Source of the DNA: Pectobacterium aquaticum
GTDB lineage: Bacteria > Pseudomonadota > Gammaproteobacteria > Enterobacterales > Enterobacteriaceae
NCBI RefSeq assembly: GCF_003382565.3
Contig: NZ_CP086253.1
Span: 434,001 to 498,000, forward strand
Direction: 5' to 3'
Length of the DNA stretch: 64,000 nucleotides
The notes under the pieces are model-generated. The model ran no database searches, was not told the DNA's origin, and saw nothing but the letters and a program-made list of their open reading frames with translations. A program made the translations under genes and the position numbers. Shown piece by piece: positions 1 through 9,123 of this stretch. Every line of letters starts with the position of its first letter. Within the stretch, counting starts at the first letter, position 1.

Positions 1-9
1 TAACTGGTA

Positions 10-876
10 ATGGATAAAAACCATGGAAGAGTGTTGTTTGATAAAGGCAGAGTATTACTTTTTCCACCCTCAACGTTATCTAAAGATAGTGTGCATTCTA
101 TCGCTAGTGTTGTCAGTCTTGGTACTGAAACCCGGCAATTAAAAAAAACAAAAAACGGGGAACCAAGCTTCGCTGGGTATATGAATTTGGTGGATGCAGG
201 TGATGACGGCCACTGGATATTGCCAACACCACATGGTTCGACGAACGCGACTGCAATGAAAAATCCCCGAGCGTTGGCTGTGGAGAAAAGATTACCGCTT
301 CATTATATTGCAGCCAGTCGATTTCAACTCATTGCAGCTGCTAATTTATTACCTGACACATTTTACTCCGGACAAGTTGCTGTATTAGGATCTGGTCCTG
401 TTGCATTCGGATGTGTTTTAGAATTAACCCGGAAGAAAGTAGATACTATTCATGTCGTTTCAAAACATCCTGAATATACACATTCACTTCTGCCGTGGAC
501 GCACTCTATGGCGAGTTGCAGAAAAAACATGTTTGATGTCGTATATGATTGCACTGGTGACTTATCTTCTGCACTTGAAATAGTAAAGGATGGCGGTGTC
601 ATCAGCGTCCTTGGAACCCCTTCAGAGGACTATTCATTCGATCTACTGGCAGTTCATCGGCGTGGAATAACGCTATTGGGTATACATGAGTTACGACCTT
701 CAGCAGAAGACTATTTAGCTCGGTTTGAGCAGGTATGTTCCTGGCTAAGTTATGCAGTAAAGGACAATCTATTGTCACAGATGTGTACATATTGGCCAGG
801 AGAAAAAGCACCTGAGTTATATGAGCGTATCGGGACTCATCAGCGATTTAGCCCTTTTATCATGTTCCAATGGTGA
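10..876 (+). CDS. Zn-independent MDR / BchC-like dehydrogenase
   Basis: A 288-residue protein with a Rossmann glycine-rich loop (VLGSGPVAFG near residues 124-133) after a short N-terminal GroES-like part that contains the GTET segment seen in BchC-like medium-chain dehydrogenases. No catalytic zinc cysteines are evident. It probably oxidises or reduces an alcohol/ketone with NAD(P)H in the biosynthetic cluster. A stop codon in frame at bases 1-3 means the start at 10 is the first possible ATG, so the gene is complete. It is followed within 5 bases by the isomerase-like gene, which suggests translational coupling. The substrate is unknown. Confidence 0.7.
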   Translation: MDKNHGRVLFDKGRVLLFPPSTLSKDSVHSIASVVSLGTETRQLKKTKNGEPSFAGYMNLVDAGDDGHWILPTPHGSTNATAMKNPRALAVEKRLPLHYIAASRFQLIAAANLLPDTFYSGQVAVLGSGPVAFGCVLELTRKKVDTIHVVSKHPEYTHSLLPWTHSMASCRKNMFDVVYDCTGDLSSALEIVKDGGVISVLGTPSEDYSFDLLAVHRRGITLLGIHELRPSAEDYLARFEQVCSWLSYAVKDNLLSQMCTYWPGEKAPELYERIGTHQRFSPFIMFQW

Positions 877-880
877 AGAG

Positions 881-1654
881 ATGAATACAGCATTCCAGGC
901 GCTAGGTTTCTACAGTATCGGATTGAAAAATATTGCTATTAACGAGCTATTCCAGCACCTAAGGCGTGAGGATATCCCATTTTTACACCTTCGTAGCGGG
1001 CCCAAAGGTTATGGTTTAACCAAGCTTGAGCCGAGCGAGCTCGATCTGTGTATTCATGAATGTGGCAGGGATATACCCGTTACCATGCTGGCGAGTGATA
1101 TCACTCTTGAATCCCTTGCAGAAGGTAGTCAGGAGGCAAAAGAGGAATGTAGCCATCTTCAGGATATTGCACTAAACATTGGCGCAAAATATCTACGGAT
1201 TTTAGCTCCGTCAGCCATAAAAAATGAAAGTTGGGAAAACCTGTGTATCAGCACAATTGCCAATCATGTGGTGATCGTTATCGAACTGCATAACCCTGAA
1301 TGGTTTTCCCGTCGTCACATTGAGAGATTAAAACAAGTTTGCACTGAACAGAAAATTGGCTTGCTCTTCGATAGTTCGCAGATAGATATGGCATGTCAAA
1401 TACAAGGGGTCGATGAGGTATCACAGTTCGTTGATTGCTTATTACCTCATGTAAAAGTCATACATTTCTCAGATTCTGGCGGCGGTTTTTCGGGAGTGGG
1501 GCACCAGATTACTGCTTTGGCTGCTATAAAAATCCAAAAAAGTGCATATGACATCGAGCTTGCATTTGAATGGACGGGAAAAGAACGAACCACAGGTGCC
1601 GCATTTGCAGCTTATCGGCGAGCAGAGAATTTTTGGCATTCTCAGTGTAAATAA
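881..1654 (+). CDS. TIM-barrel sugar-phosphate isomerase/epimerase-like protein
   Basis: A 257-residue protein resembling the AP-endonuclease-2 / xylose-isomerase-like TIM barrel superfamily (IolE/IolI type). Alternating strand-helix segments with acidic and histidine residues at strand ends (e.g. IELHNPEWF, LLFDSSQIDMA, VIHFSDSGGG) fit a metal-binding barrel. The ATG at 881 is chosen over 821 because GGTGAAGAG lies just upstream and the earlier start would sit inside the preceding gene. It likely isomerises or dehydrates a sugar- or cyclitol-like intermediate. The reaction cannot be specified. Confidence 0.65.
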   Translation: MNTAFQALGFYSIGLKNIAINELFQHLRREDIPFLHLRSGPKGYGLTKLEPSELDLCIHECGRDIPVTMLASDITLESLAEGSQEAKEECSHLQDIALNIGAKYLRILAPSAIKNESWENLCISTIANHVVIVIELHNPEWFSRRHIERLKQVCTEQKIGLLFDSSQIDMACQIQGVDEVSQFVDCLLPHVKVIHFSDSGGGFSGVGHQITALAAIKIQKSAYDIELAFEWTGKERTTGAAFAAYRRAENFWHSQCK

Positions 1655-1664
1655 AGGGATATAC

Positions 1665-2711
1665 ATGAGAGAGAATAATAACCCCACCGAGCTTGATAAG
1701 CTGGTTAGCATATTAGATAAAAGATATAACATCACCAATGTAGAAAGTATTAATCGTCTGGAAATTGGCCAGGGAACGATAAATTATCGTATGAGGTGTA
1801 CTGATCGTTCATATTTTATCAAACGCTATATCGGACATGAAAATCTGGCAGAAGAAGCTGCTGGCATTGAGCTTTCAGAAATTGCTTCAGCCGCAGGGGT
1901 TCGCACCGCAAGAATAATTCCCAACATACGAAATCAATGGATTGACCAAAGTTCAGATATTTCTATTTCGCTCTGGGAGTGGGTTGAAGGGCAAGTTATC
2001 ACTGATAATCTTAATATTAAGCAATATCAGCAGGTAGGTGCGGTTCTTGGCCAGATCCATAACGTGTTTTCCTCCTTACATTATAAAAAAATCACTGATA
2101 GCAAGCCTCAGAGATGGAGGGACATATCGCCCCTGGCCGTATTGTCCGATATAGAAGATATTACCCTTGCTATTAATAAGAGGAAATTATCAGGGATTGA
2201 GGATGACTTTGACAGACAAAGTTTATTTTTCCTGAATGAAAGAAAAGAGCAACTAAAAAGGTTTGCTCCTTTGATGTCGGAATTGCCTGTGTTGGGGACA
2301 CAGATTATCCACAGTGATTATTCTTTTGTTAATATGCTTTTTAAAAACGATAAGATAAATGCGGTTCTGGATTTTCGACCTCCTGAGATTTTCTTCATAT
2401 CCTATGATCTGGGAAGAATCGCTTTTTACCCAAATACAGTAGCTAACAATCCTAACTGGCTAAAAATAGCTCAAGAGATTATCACTGCTTACAAAGATGC
2501 TAATCCACATGTTTCGGCTAGTGACATAATTTTTTGTGGGAGAGTTGCGCTCCTTCAGCTACTTAAAAGCTTATATGGTGTTAAGCAACATTACTTAAAA
2601 CCAGCACTCCTCCAGGATGATCTCGACGGTTTTTGGAAGCTTCGACATCAAACTGTGAGCATCATGCTAACAAAAATAGAAGAGATAGAAGAAGTATTGC
2701 GAGGGATTTAA
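1665..2711 (+). CDS. APH/homoserine-kinase-like small-molecule kinase
   Basis: A 348-residue protein of the aminoglycoside phosphotransferase / choline kinase / homoserine kinase superfamily. A glycine-containing N-lobe loop (EIGQGTINYRM), the catalytic loop IIHSDYSFVNML (H-x-D with the conserved Asn five residues on) and the metal-binding VLDF motif (followed by Arg) are visible. The ATG at 1665 has an AAAGGGA ribosome site; the longer reading frame from 1542 overlaps the preceding gene. It probably phosphorylates a hydroxyl group on a biosynthetic intermediate or on the finished product. With the exported phosphatase at 5741 it may form a protection/activation pair (inference). Confidence 0.7.
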   Translation: MRENNNPTELDKLVSILDKRYNITNVESINRLEIGQGTINYRMRCTDRSYFIKRYIGHENLAEEAAGIELSEIASAAGVRTARIIPNIRNQWIDQSSDISISLWEWVEGQVITDNLNIKQYQQVGAVLGQIHNVFSSLHYKKITDSKPQRWRDISPLAVLSDIEDITLAINKRKLSGIEDDFDRQSLFFLNERKEQLKRFAPLMSELPVLGTQIIHSDYSFVNMLFKNDKINAVLDFRPPEIFFISYDLGRIAFYPNTVANNPNWLKIAQEIITAYKDANPHVSASDIIFCGRVALLQLLKSLYGVKQHYLKPALLQDDLDGFWKLRHQTVSIMLTKIEEIEEVLRGI

Positions 2712-2806
2712 GTTACCTCATTCCTTAAGTGCCTCAGACAATTAATATATTCTCATGATTGAGTTAATTAATTTTTTATTATGTCTAATATGAAAAGGAA
2801 CTTATT

Positions 2807-5509
2807 TTGGAAAGATTAAGAACGAACGAAAATTTAGTAGAAGCTAATTGCCTCTGGAAGTCACTAAAAGGCTCATTGAGCCATGAGGAATTCACATCGG
2901 CGCTATATGATTTAATCAAGGAATATAAATTAAATCTGAAGGCTTGCTCCGAAGGGTATGCAATAATTTATCAGGATGCAGTAGCAGAACACTTGGGGTT
3001 GGAAATTATCTGGCGAAAAATCCCATCAATATCTTCAGGAATGCAAAGACACCTTTTTGATAACAATTGTAGTATTGAAATCCTTATTTTGCATAAGGGA
3101 AATGAAACTGATAGACCGAACTGGGCAATGCCACTTATTGGTCGCATTGCTAATGTGCTGGAGAGATATAATAGTTCCGAGTTATTAGAAATCGAAATGT
3201 CAATGCCCTTGATAGAAAAATTCATACCTAATAGTAACTCGAAAGTAAAGGAGTGGGCTTTTATTTTCCGAGACCACTTTGTGGAAAATTCTCTCGGTTT
3301 CTTGCAAGCCTTAATAAAATCGGGTGTGCCGCCAGAATGGATCTATGCGTTTGATAAAGGTGATCAAACTAAAAATCGCCATCGCATACGAGCTACCATG
3401 GCTGCAATGGGGATTCGAACGGGTTTGTTCGATAACACAACAATAGATGCACCGGAATCATTTTCACAGCAGTTGCAAGAGGCTTGCGTAGAGGTTGATA
3501 ACTTTATCGATGAGGCAAAGAGTAACGGCCGGAAAGTCATGGTTATTGATGATGGCGGCATAGTTGCATGTGGGTATGGTTCACCTCAATCTCCGCGCAG
3601 AGTAGATGCCGCATTGGAATTAACTATTTCAGGGTTAAAGCGGATATCTGCAGTTTGTGGTCTGGATATCCCAGTGCTAAACCTTGCAAAATCTGAGCTA
3701 AAACAATGTTTGGGATATCCCGAAATTGTGAATTCATGCTTGCGCCGGATTCATACCATTCTTCCTGGATATAAGATCATTGGGCAGCATATTATCGTGT
3801 TGGGCTATGGCTCATTAGGCGAGAAACTCGCACGTGCCATGAGAGAGCAAGGTTCACAAATACACGTGGTCGAGACTGACATCTTACGGTTAATTCAGGC
3901 CGCTGAAGCGGGATTTTCAACATTTGGCAGTTTAAGTGATGCGCTGCGCCAGGTTAAGCCGTTCATGATTGCAGGGACGTCGGGGAATATTGCACTGACG
4001 CCTTTAGACTTGCCTCTATTACCTGACGGTGTTTTTCTTGCACCCTTTGCTACGAAAGATTTCAGCATATTGACAACACAGCATTTTTCTTTAGAAGTTG
4101 ATGCCCTTCCAACCGTAGGTAAACGCTATCGACTCGACCCATCACGGTGTGCGGTTGTTCTCGGAGATGGCCGTTCGATGAACATCTTTGACGAAGACAG
4201 TATTCCTAATGAAGGATACGATGCTTACCGGGCTGGTACGCTAATTGTGGCCGATTATGTGTGTTCTCATTTGGAAGATATTGGCAACGGTGTTCAGGTT
4301 GATGTCGTCGATGAAATTATCAGAAACTCTGGACTCTATAGCGAATACTATAATCGCTATTTGAAAAATGCAGCAGCTAGTCCTCAAAAATTTAACATGA
4401 ATGCTGTGGTGGTAGGTTATGGGGTCGCGGGACGAATGCACGCGCGGATCCTTGCTGACGAAGGGGCTTGCATTTCAATTGTCGATCCCAAATTCCAAAA
4501 CCTTCCTTGTATGGAACAGGCAAAATGTATAAATCAGTTACCGCCGTCTGTTATAAAATCTGCAGATATCTGGTCTGTATGCACGCCTACCTCTGAGCAT
4601 TTGTCTTGTGTAAGAGAAATATTGAAATTTAATCCAAAAGCAAATATTTACCTTGAAAAACCAGCTTGCCAGGCAAATGAAATCAATGAACTTATCGAAT
4701 TAAATAACAACTATCCATCAGCGCGGATCGCTGTTGTTGATCAATATTCTCATACTACTGTATTGAGTTCATTTCTGAAAATTATTCGCAAGTATGAACC
4801 TTCTGAGCCAATTCATCGGATAGAAATACAATTCCATAAGGATCGAAGCCAGGATATTGAAAAAGGGCGATTTGTTGATCGTTCCTATGGTGTCCTGGGC
4901 TATGAGTGGTTACATATGCTGTCGGTCTTAAAGGAGATTATGGGCCACAATTTTGAACAATACATATCTCAAGAACCTATTAACTCAGCATTTGATCCTA
5001 TCTTCAATTCGAGTCTTTTTTTATCGGGATTGACGGAGAAAACACGTTGTAATTTCCAGGAGGGTAATTGTGATGTTGTACTCAAATCAAATATTTTAAT
5101 GAAACCGAAAACGGTATTGCCTCACGAAATTTTTTCCAGTTCTACCTCTCCTTTGTGGCGTGGACGGCGTCGTTCGCCAGACGACCGCGATCGTAAAGTC
5201 ACGCTTGAAGTCGGAGATGTGACGGCAAACATCTTCTTAGATCCCGTTACCGATCAAGAAGGAAGGCAGTTACCACGCAATCATCACAGAATATTGATCC
5301 AAAGAGACGGAAAAACGTTACACGATGAGATTATTATGGACTCCCCATTGCATAACGCTATTCGCAGTGCTATTGCATATTTTAGAGAGTCAAAGGATCC
5401 TGTTTATATCGATCTCAGTACGTTAAAACGTATTTCATCGATTGCGAGTCATTTGCGATCTAAGGCAGGGGTACAACAAACATTGCCTTATCTCCAGGTT
5501 GAGCTCTGA
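2807..5509 (+). CDS. Fusion: SAH-hydrolase-like NAD domain + Gfo/Idh/MocA oxidoreductase
   Basis: A 900-residue protein with two nucleotide-binding modules. Residues about 100-500 resemble S-adenosylhomocysteine hydrolase in layout, with a Rossmann loop GYGSLG at 333-338. Residues about 531-900 are a Gfo/Idh/MocA-type dehydrogenase with GYGVAG at 537-542 and the family's EKP motif (IYLEKPACQ). The start is TTG at 2807, preceded by AAAAGGAA; upstream ATGs are in other frames. The first module is diverged, so hydrolase chemistry should not be assumed. The fusion could couple two NAD-dependent redox steps on one sugar or cyclitol scaffold. It ends in a hairpin at 5536-5571. Confidence 0.65.
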   Translation: MERLRTNENLVEANCLWKSLKGSLSHEEFTSALYDLIKEYKLNLKACSEGYAIIYQDAVAEHLGLEIIWRKIPSISSGMQRHLFDNNCSIEILILHKGNETDRPNWAMPLIGRIANVLERYNSSELLEIEMSMPLIEKFIPNSNSKVKEWAFIFRDHFVENSLGFLQALIKSGVPPEWIYAFDKGDQTKNRHRIRATMAAMGIRTGLFDNTTIDAPESFSQQLQEACVEVDNFIDEAKSNGRKVMVIDDGGIVACGYGSPQSPRRVDAALELTISGLKRISAVCGLDIPVLNLAKSELKQCLGYPEIVNSCLRRIHTILPGYKIIGQHIIVLGYGSLGEKLARAMREQGSQIHVVETDILRLIQAAEAGFSTFGSLSDALRQVKPFMIAGTSGNIALTPLDLPLLPDGVFLAPFATKDFSILTTQHFSLEVDALPTVGKRYRLDPSRCAVVLGDGRSMNIFDEDSIPNEGYDAYRAGTLIVADYVCSHLEDIGNGVQVDVVDEIIRNSGLYSEYYNRYLKNAAASPQKFNMNAVVVGYGVAGRMHARILADEGACISIVDPKFQNLPCMEQAKCINQLPPSVIKSADIWSVCTPTSEHLSCVREILKFNPKANIYLEKPACQANEINELIELNNNYPSARIAVVDQYSHTTVLSSFLKIIRKYEPSEPIHRIEIQFHKDRSQDIEKGRFVDRSYGVLGYEWLHMLSVLKEIMGHNFEQYISQEPINSAFDPIFNSSLFLSGLTEKTRCNFQEGNCDVVLKSNILMKPKTVLPHEIFSSSTSPLWRGRRRSPDDRDRKVTLEVGDVTANIFLDPVTDQEGRQLPRNHHRILIQRDGKTLHDEIIMDSPLHNAIRSAIAYFRESKDPVYIDLSTLKRISSIASHLRSKAGVQQTLPYLQVEL

Positions 5510-5535
5510 ATGAGTGATTAGAGACAGTAACAATC

Positions 5536-5580
5536 CGCCAGTCCGTATTGGTTACTGGCTACGGTCTGGCGATTTATTAA
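5536..5580 (+). terminator. Imperfect terminator-like hairpin
   Basis: Two 12-base arms at 5536-5547 and 5560-5571 pair with one T-T mismatch around a 12-base loop, followed by an AT-rich tail (ATTTATTAA). It lies 27 bases after the fusion gene. The weak U tract makes partial termination likely. The remaining gap to 5740 is AT-rich and may hold the promoter for the second half of the cluster. Confidence 0.5.
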
Positions 5581-5740
5581 TAAAACTGTATTTGTCCTTT
5601 TAGTATATAGAGAATTTAGTATTTTATAATGAGAAATAATCAACGAGAAACATCAGTTCAGACATCATTGATGCAGTAATTAGCTTTTTCCTTATTGCAT
5701 CCAAAAAATAGAGCATTAATTTTATTAAAGGGACTGATTA

Positions 5741-6385
5741 ATGAAGTTTTATATTCTTTTAGCACTTCTGTTTTTCACTGGTTTGTGTAAAGGACAGGAG
5801 TGTTCTGAAGTTTCATTTGTCACTTATGATGATATTAATTCGAGAATCATTCGACATACGAAACCCATCAATGTAGGATTCGATATAGATGATACGTTGA
5901 TTAACTCTGCAAGTGGTTTTTTGATTGGAAAAGCTATTTTTTCTTTGAATGATGAATCTTATTTACGTAATAAAAGGTTCTGGAATTATGTAAATAACAA
6001 TGCATTTTATTTTTCAAAAATTAAAAGATCGTTAATTAAAATAATAGAGTTGCATCTAAAACATGATGATAACATCTATTTTATGACAAACAGGGTGAAG
6101 ACGCCTACAGAGAATCTAAGTTTGTTTTTATCTCAGGAGTTTAAAATCCCATTTAATAAAAGGAAGTATGTTTACTTTAAACAAACAAAAAATGGAGTAA
6201 GAAAAGACAAACATTATTATATAAAGATGTTTGATATTAATTTCTTTTATGGCGATTCTGATGAGGATGTAGACTTGCCTGAAAAGGATAAAGTCTTTGC
6301 AGTCCGTGTGTTACGAACGGATCCCTATAATAAGAAACGGTATAGTGTGAATAAGTATTGTGAGCCTGTGCTTTTTCCATATTGA
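5741..6385 (+). CDS. Exported class B (AphA-like) HAD acid phosphatase
   Basis: A 214-residue protein with a typical signal peptide (residues 1 to about 18) and the HAD nucleophile motif FDIDDTL (Asp48, Asp50), with a later acidic motif YGDSDEDVD. This arrangement fits class B non-specific acid phosphatases related to AphA, which act in the periplasm on phosphomonoesters. Very AT-rich coding sequence. Its position inside a cluster that also has a kinase and two ABC exporters suggests it removes a phosphate from the product after export; that role is inference. Confidence 0.7.
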   Translation: MKFYILLALLFFTGLCKGQECSEVSFVTYDDINSRIIRHTKPINVGFDIDDTLINSASGFLIGKAIFSLNDESYLRNKRFWNYVNNNAFYFSKIKRSLIKIIELHLKHDDNIYFMTNRVKTPTENLSLFLSQEFKIPFNKRKYVYFKQTKNGVRKDKHYYIKMFDINFFYGDSDEDVDLPEKDKVFAVRVLRTDPYNKKRYSVNKYCEPVLFPY

Positions 6386-6452
6386 CATTATACCCAAGGA
6401 TCATTAATTTATTACGGATTTATATTTTCTCAGTTAACGAAGGATATATTGA

Positions 6453-6698
6453 ATGGATATGCATAATACAAAAATTATTGATATAATTCATGACGTGACA
6501 GGCTTGAAAGTTGAGCATATTGATGCTGAGCTATCAGTGGTTGGCGTAGACTCTGTCGGGTTATTAGATGTTATCTTTAAAATAGAAGAGGATATGGGAA
6601 TAGAGTTTTCAGCTGATGAGTTATCTATTGAGAACTTTTTTTCTGTGAGAAAAATTTGCCAGGTAGTAACGTTAGCAAAAGAAAGAAATAACAATTAA
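6453..6698 (+). CDS. Free-standing acyl/peptidyl carrier protein
   Basis: An 81-residue acidic four-helix carrier protein. The phosphopantetheine site is VVGVDSVGLLD with Ser34 in a DSV context rather than the usual DSL. No phosphopantetheinyl transferase is seen in the window, so activation must come from the host. It is the likely partner of the synthetase-like ligase at 12846, the acyl-CoA-dehydrogenase-like enzyme at 7920 and the condensation-like protein at 13585. Confidence 0.88.
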   Translation: MDMHNTKIIDIIHDVTGLKVEHIDAELSVVGVDSVGLLDVIFKIEEDMGIEFSADELSIENFFSVRKICQVVTLAKERNNN

Positions 6699-6768
6699 CT
6701 TTGTTAAATTTTTGTTGGTATAAACTCTGGGATTTATTCCTATATTAATGCTTTCATGGAGTAATTAC

Positions 6769-7809
6769 ATGGATCTTTTGAGGGTTTTAAAAGACATATT
6801 GTGTGGGAAAACGGAGCAAGAAGAAGCCTTAAGGGTTTCATTAAAAAACTCTGTAATTATGAAAAGTGTTATACATACTAAAATATCGACGTTGATATGT
6901 GGATATTACAAAATTGATAATAGCTGGGATGGCTATGAACACATAGAGTCGATCGTACAGAAAGTAAAAAAACTCTACGAATCTGGAGAGCTTTTTTTGG
7001 AGCATCATCCAGAGGTACGATCGCGAACTGTAAAAGGATTTGTGAGTAGCAATTTATATCCAGAGCGATGGTGGCGTCAGGTTGGCGATCTTGATATTTT
7101 TCTCCCACTGGAGCAAGCTTCAATACTCCATAATGAAATGATATCAAATGGGTTTTCAGAGATTGCTGGATATATGGATCGGCGTGTTCCCACACCAGAC
7201 AACCGCCGTAAGGCAATGATGTATTTACTTCAGCACAGTCATGAATTGCCAAAATTAGAAAATAACAATGGCCTGGTTATTGATACCAACTTTCGCGCTA
7301 TATATAGAGGTAACCCACAATTTAGGAAGATTTTCTCTACAGATTCTATTGAACGTTTCTTCTATGAAAACTGGCAGGAGTTTCTCACTTCGCCTTCGGA
7401 ATACCCATCTAATGATATGACGTTCTTTTTTATCACTCTGCATCACAGTGCAGAAATTATGCTTTTTGATTTTCAAGATAAAAGAGATGTTTCCACTGAT
7501 ATTTGCTTGGGTAAACTTTTTGATATATTGCTTTTTATCAAAAAAAATCTTGTATCGGCAGCTAACATTCGTGAGATGCTCAATAAGTCTGAAAGCCATG
7601 CTTTGTTTTCCTATTTATTTTGGATTGTGGATCAGCTTTTTGATGATCAAGATTGGCGTGATTTTGGGAAAGAACTGAACATTTCAGAAACACAGTATAA
7701 GAATGTATTCTTTTCACGACAAGGTGATATGAGACGCTGGGATGTAATGCCATCTTCTCGGGTTTACTCGATAAATGTCATCGATAACTCCTCCATTTTC
7801 AATGGATAG
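6769..7809 (+). CDS. Nucleotidyltransferase family protein (NTP_transf_5-like)
   Basis: A 346-residue protein with the segment RQVGDLDIFLPLEQA, whose GDLD supplies the metal-binding acidic pair of nucleotidyltransferases of the PF14907 type. Proteins of this family often occur in peptide and polysaccharide gene clusters, with poorly known targets. The ATG at 6769 is preferred over 6748 because GGAG lies 7 bases upstream. It might adenylate or nucleotidylate a product or intermediate; no function is established. Confidence 0.6.
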   Translation: MDLLRVLKDILCGKTEQEEALRVSLKNSVIMKSVIHTKISTLICGYYKIDNSWDGYEHIESIVQKVKKLYESGELFLEHHPEVRSRTVKGFVSSNLYPERWWRQVGDLDIFLPLEQASILHNEMISNGFSEIAGYMDRRVPTPDNRRKAMMYLLQHSHELPKLENNNGLVIDTNFRAIYRGNPQFRKIFSTDSIERFFYENWQEFLTSPSEYPSNDMTFFFITLHHSAEIMLFDFQDKRDVSTDICLGKLFDILLFIKKNLVSAANIREMLNKSESHALFSYLFWIVDQLFDDQDWRDFGKELNISETQYKNVFFSRQGDMRRWDVMPSSRVYSINVIDNSSIFNG

Positions 7810-7919
7810 TATCCCAATTATAATGTTTTTGATGAGTTAAAAATATTTTCCATAGTATTTTTTAATAGTGCCTGATCGTTATTTTTTTTATTAACGATAC
7901 GATAATATAGGGAAATGGT

Positions 7920-9059
7920 ATGAGCTACTCACTGACTCCAGAACAAAATATTTTATTTGAAAGTGCATATAAATTTGGCTGTGAAGAAATATTGCCTATT
8001 TCACTTTTGTGTGAAGAGCAGGAAAATATTCCAAGAGAATTATTGGCTAAGATTGGAAAGCTAGGCTTCGGTGCTATTTGTGTTCCAAAAAGTCTTGGGG
8101 GATTGGGGGAGGACTTTTTAGCCAGTTCATTGGTGCATGAGGCTCTCGCCATGTCTTGCCCTGCAATAGCGGCATTCGTATCTGTTCATAATATGGCGAC
8201 GGGCATTATAGCTAAATATGGAACGACAGCCTTAAGGTCAGAGTGGTTAGAACGGTTAGTCACCATGGAGTCGATAGCGTCTTATTGTTTGACTGAGCCA
8301 CATTGCGGTTCAGATGCGGTCTCCTTGACAACAACAGCAGTAAAAGAGGAGGGGGGATACAAGACAACGGGCACTAAATCATTTATTACCGGTGGAGGGT
8401 ACTCGGATATTTATTTGGTGATGGTAAGAACGGGGGGGAAAGGGCCTCTTGGCATTAGCGCCCTATGTGTGGAAAAAGAGACCAATGGTCTGCGTTTCGC
8501 ATCACCAGAGAAAAAAATGGGCTGGAAATCCCATTCCACGTCAAAAATCCTATTGGAGGACTGTCTTATCCCTATCAGTAATTTGGTGGGAAGAGAAGGG
8601 CATGGATTTCGTTTGGCAATGGAAGCGCTTAATGAAGGTCGCTTGAATATTGCATCTTGCTCATTAGGAGGTGCGCAAGCAGCCTTCAATAAGGCTGTTT
8701 TGTATATGTCCGATAGAACAGCATTTGGCAAGAAACTAAAGGATTTTCAAGCATTGCAATTTAAAATAGCTGAAATGGAAACTGAACTTCAGTCATCACG
8801 AGCCATGTTAAGGCTAGCGGCAAAAAAAATGGATGACCGCACCAAAGATGCAACAACATATTGTGCGATGGCCAAATTAATGGTTACTGAACGGTCATCC
8901 AGGGTCGCCAATGATGCGCTACAGATCCTGGGAGGATATGGATATCTCACGGATTATGGAATTGAAAAAATTGTGCGAGATTTACGCGTGCATCAAATCG
9001 TTGAAGGCAGCAGTGAGGTGATGAAGGAAATTATATCGAGCAGTATATTTCATAAGTAG
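7920..9059 (+). CDS. Acyl-CoA dehydrogenase-like flavoenzyme
   Basis: A 379-residue protein covering the full acyl-CoA dehydrogenase fold. SYCLTEPHCGSD and KSFITGGGYSDIYLV match the FAD/substrate regions, and VEGSSEVM near the C terminus contains a Glu (Glu362) at the usual catalytic-base position. In clusters with a carrier protein and a dedicated amino acid loading enzyme, relatives (e.g. PltE, RedW, CloN3) oxidise carrier-bound aminoacyl groups, such as prolyl to pyrrolyl. That is the most natural reading here, but the substrate is not shown by the sequence. Confidence 0.8.
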   Translation: MSYSLTPEQNILFESAYKFGCEEILPISLLCEEQENIPRELLAKIGKLGFGAICVPKSLGGLGEDFLASSLVHEALAMSCPAIAAFVSVHNMATGIIAKYGTTALRSEWLERLVTMESIASYCLTEPHCGSDAVSLTTTAVKEEGGYKTTGTKSFITGGGYSDIYLVMVRTGGKGPLGISALCVEKETNGLRFASPEKKMGWKSHSTSKILLEDCLIPISNLVGREGHGFRLAMEALNEGRLNIASCSLGGAQAAFNKAVLYMSDRTAFGKKLKDFQALQFKIAEMETELQSSRAMLRLAAKKMDDRTKDATTYCAMAKLMVTERSSRVANDALQILGGYGYLTDYGIEKIVRDLRVHQIVEGSSEVMKEIISSSIFHK

Positions 9060-9123
9060 GTAAGACAGTGAGTAATTATTGAACTCATGATGTTTATATC
9101 AAGTTGACGATGAGGTTTAACGA

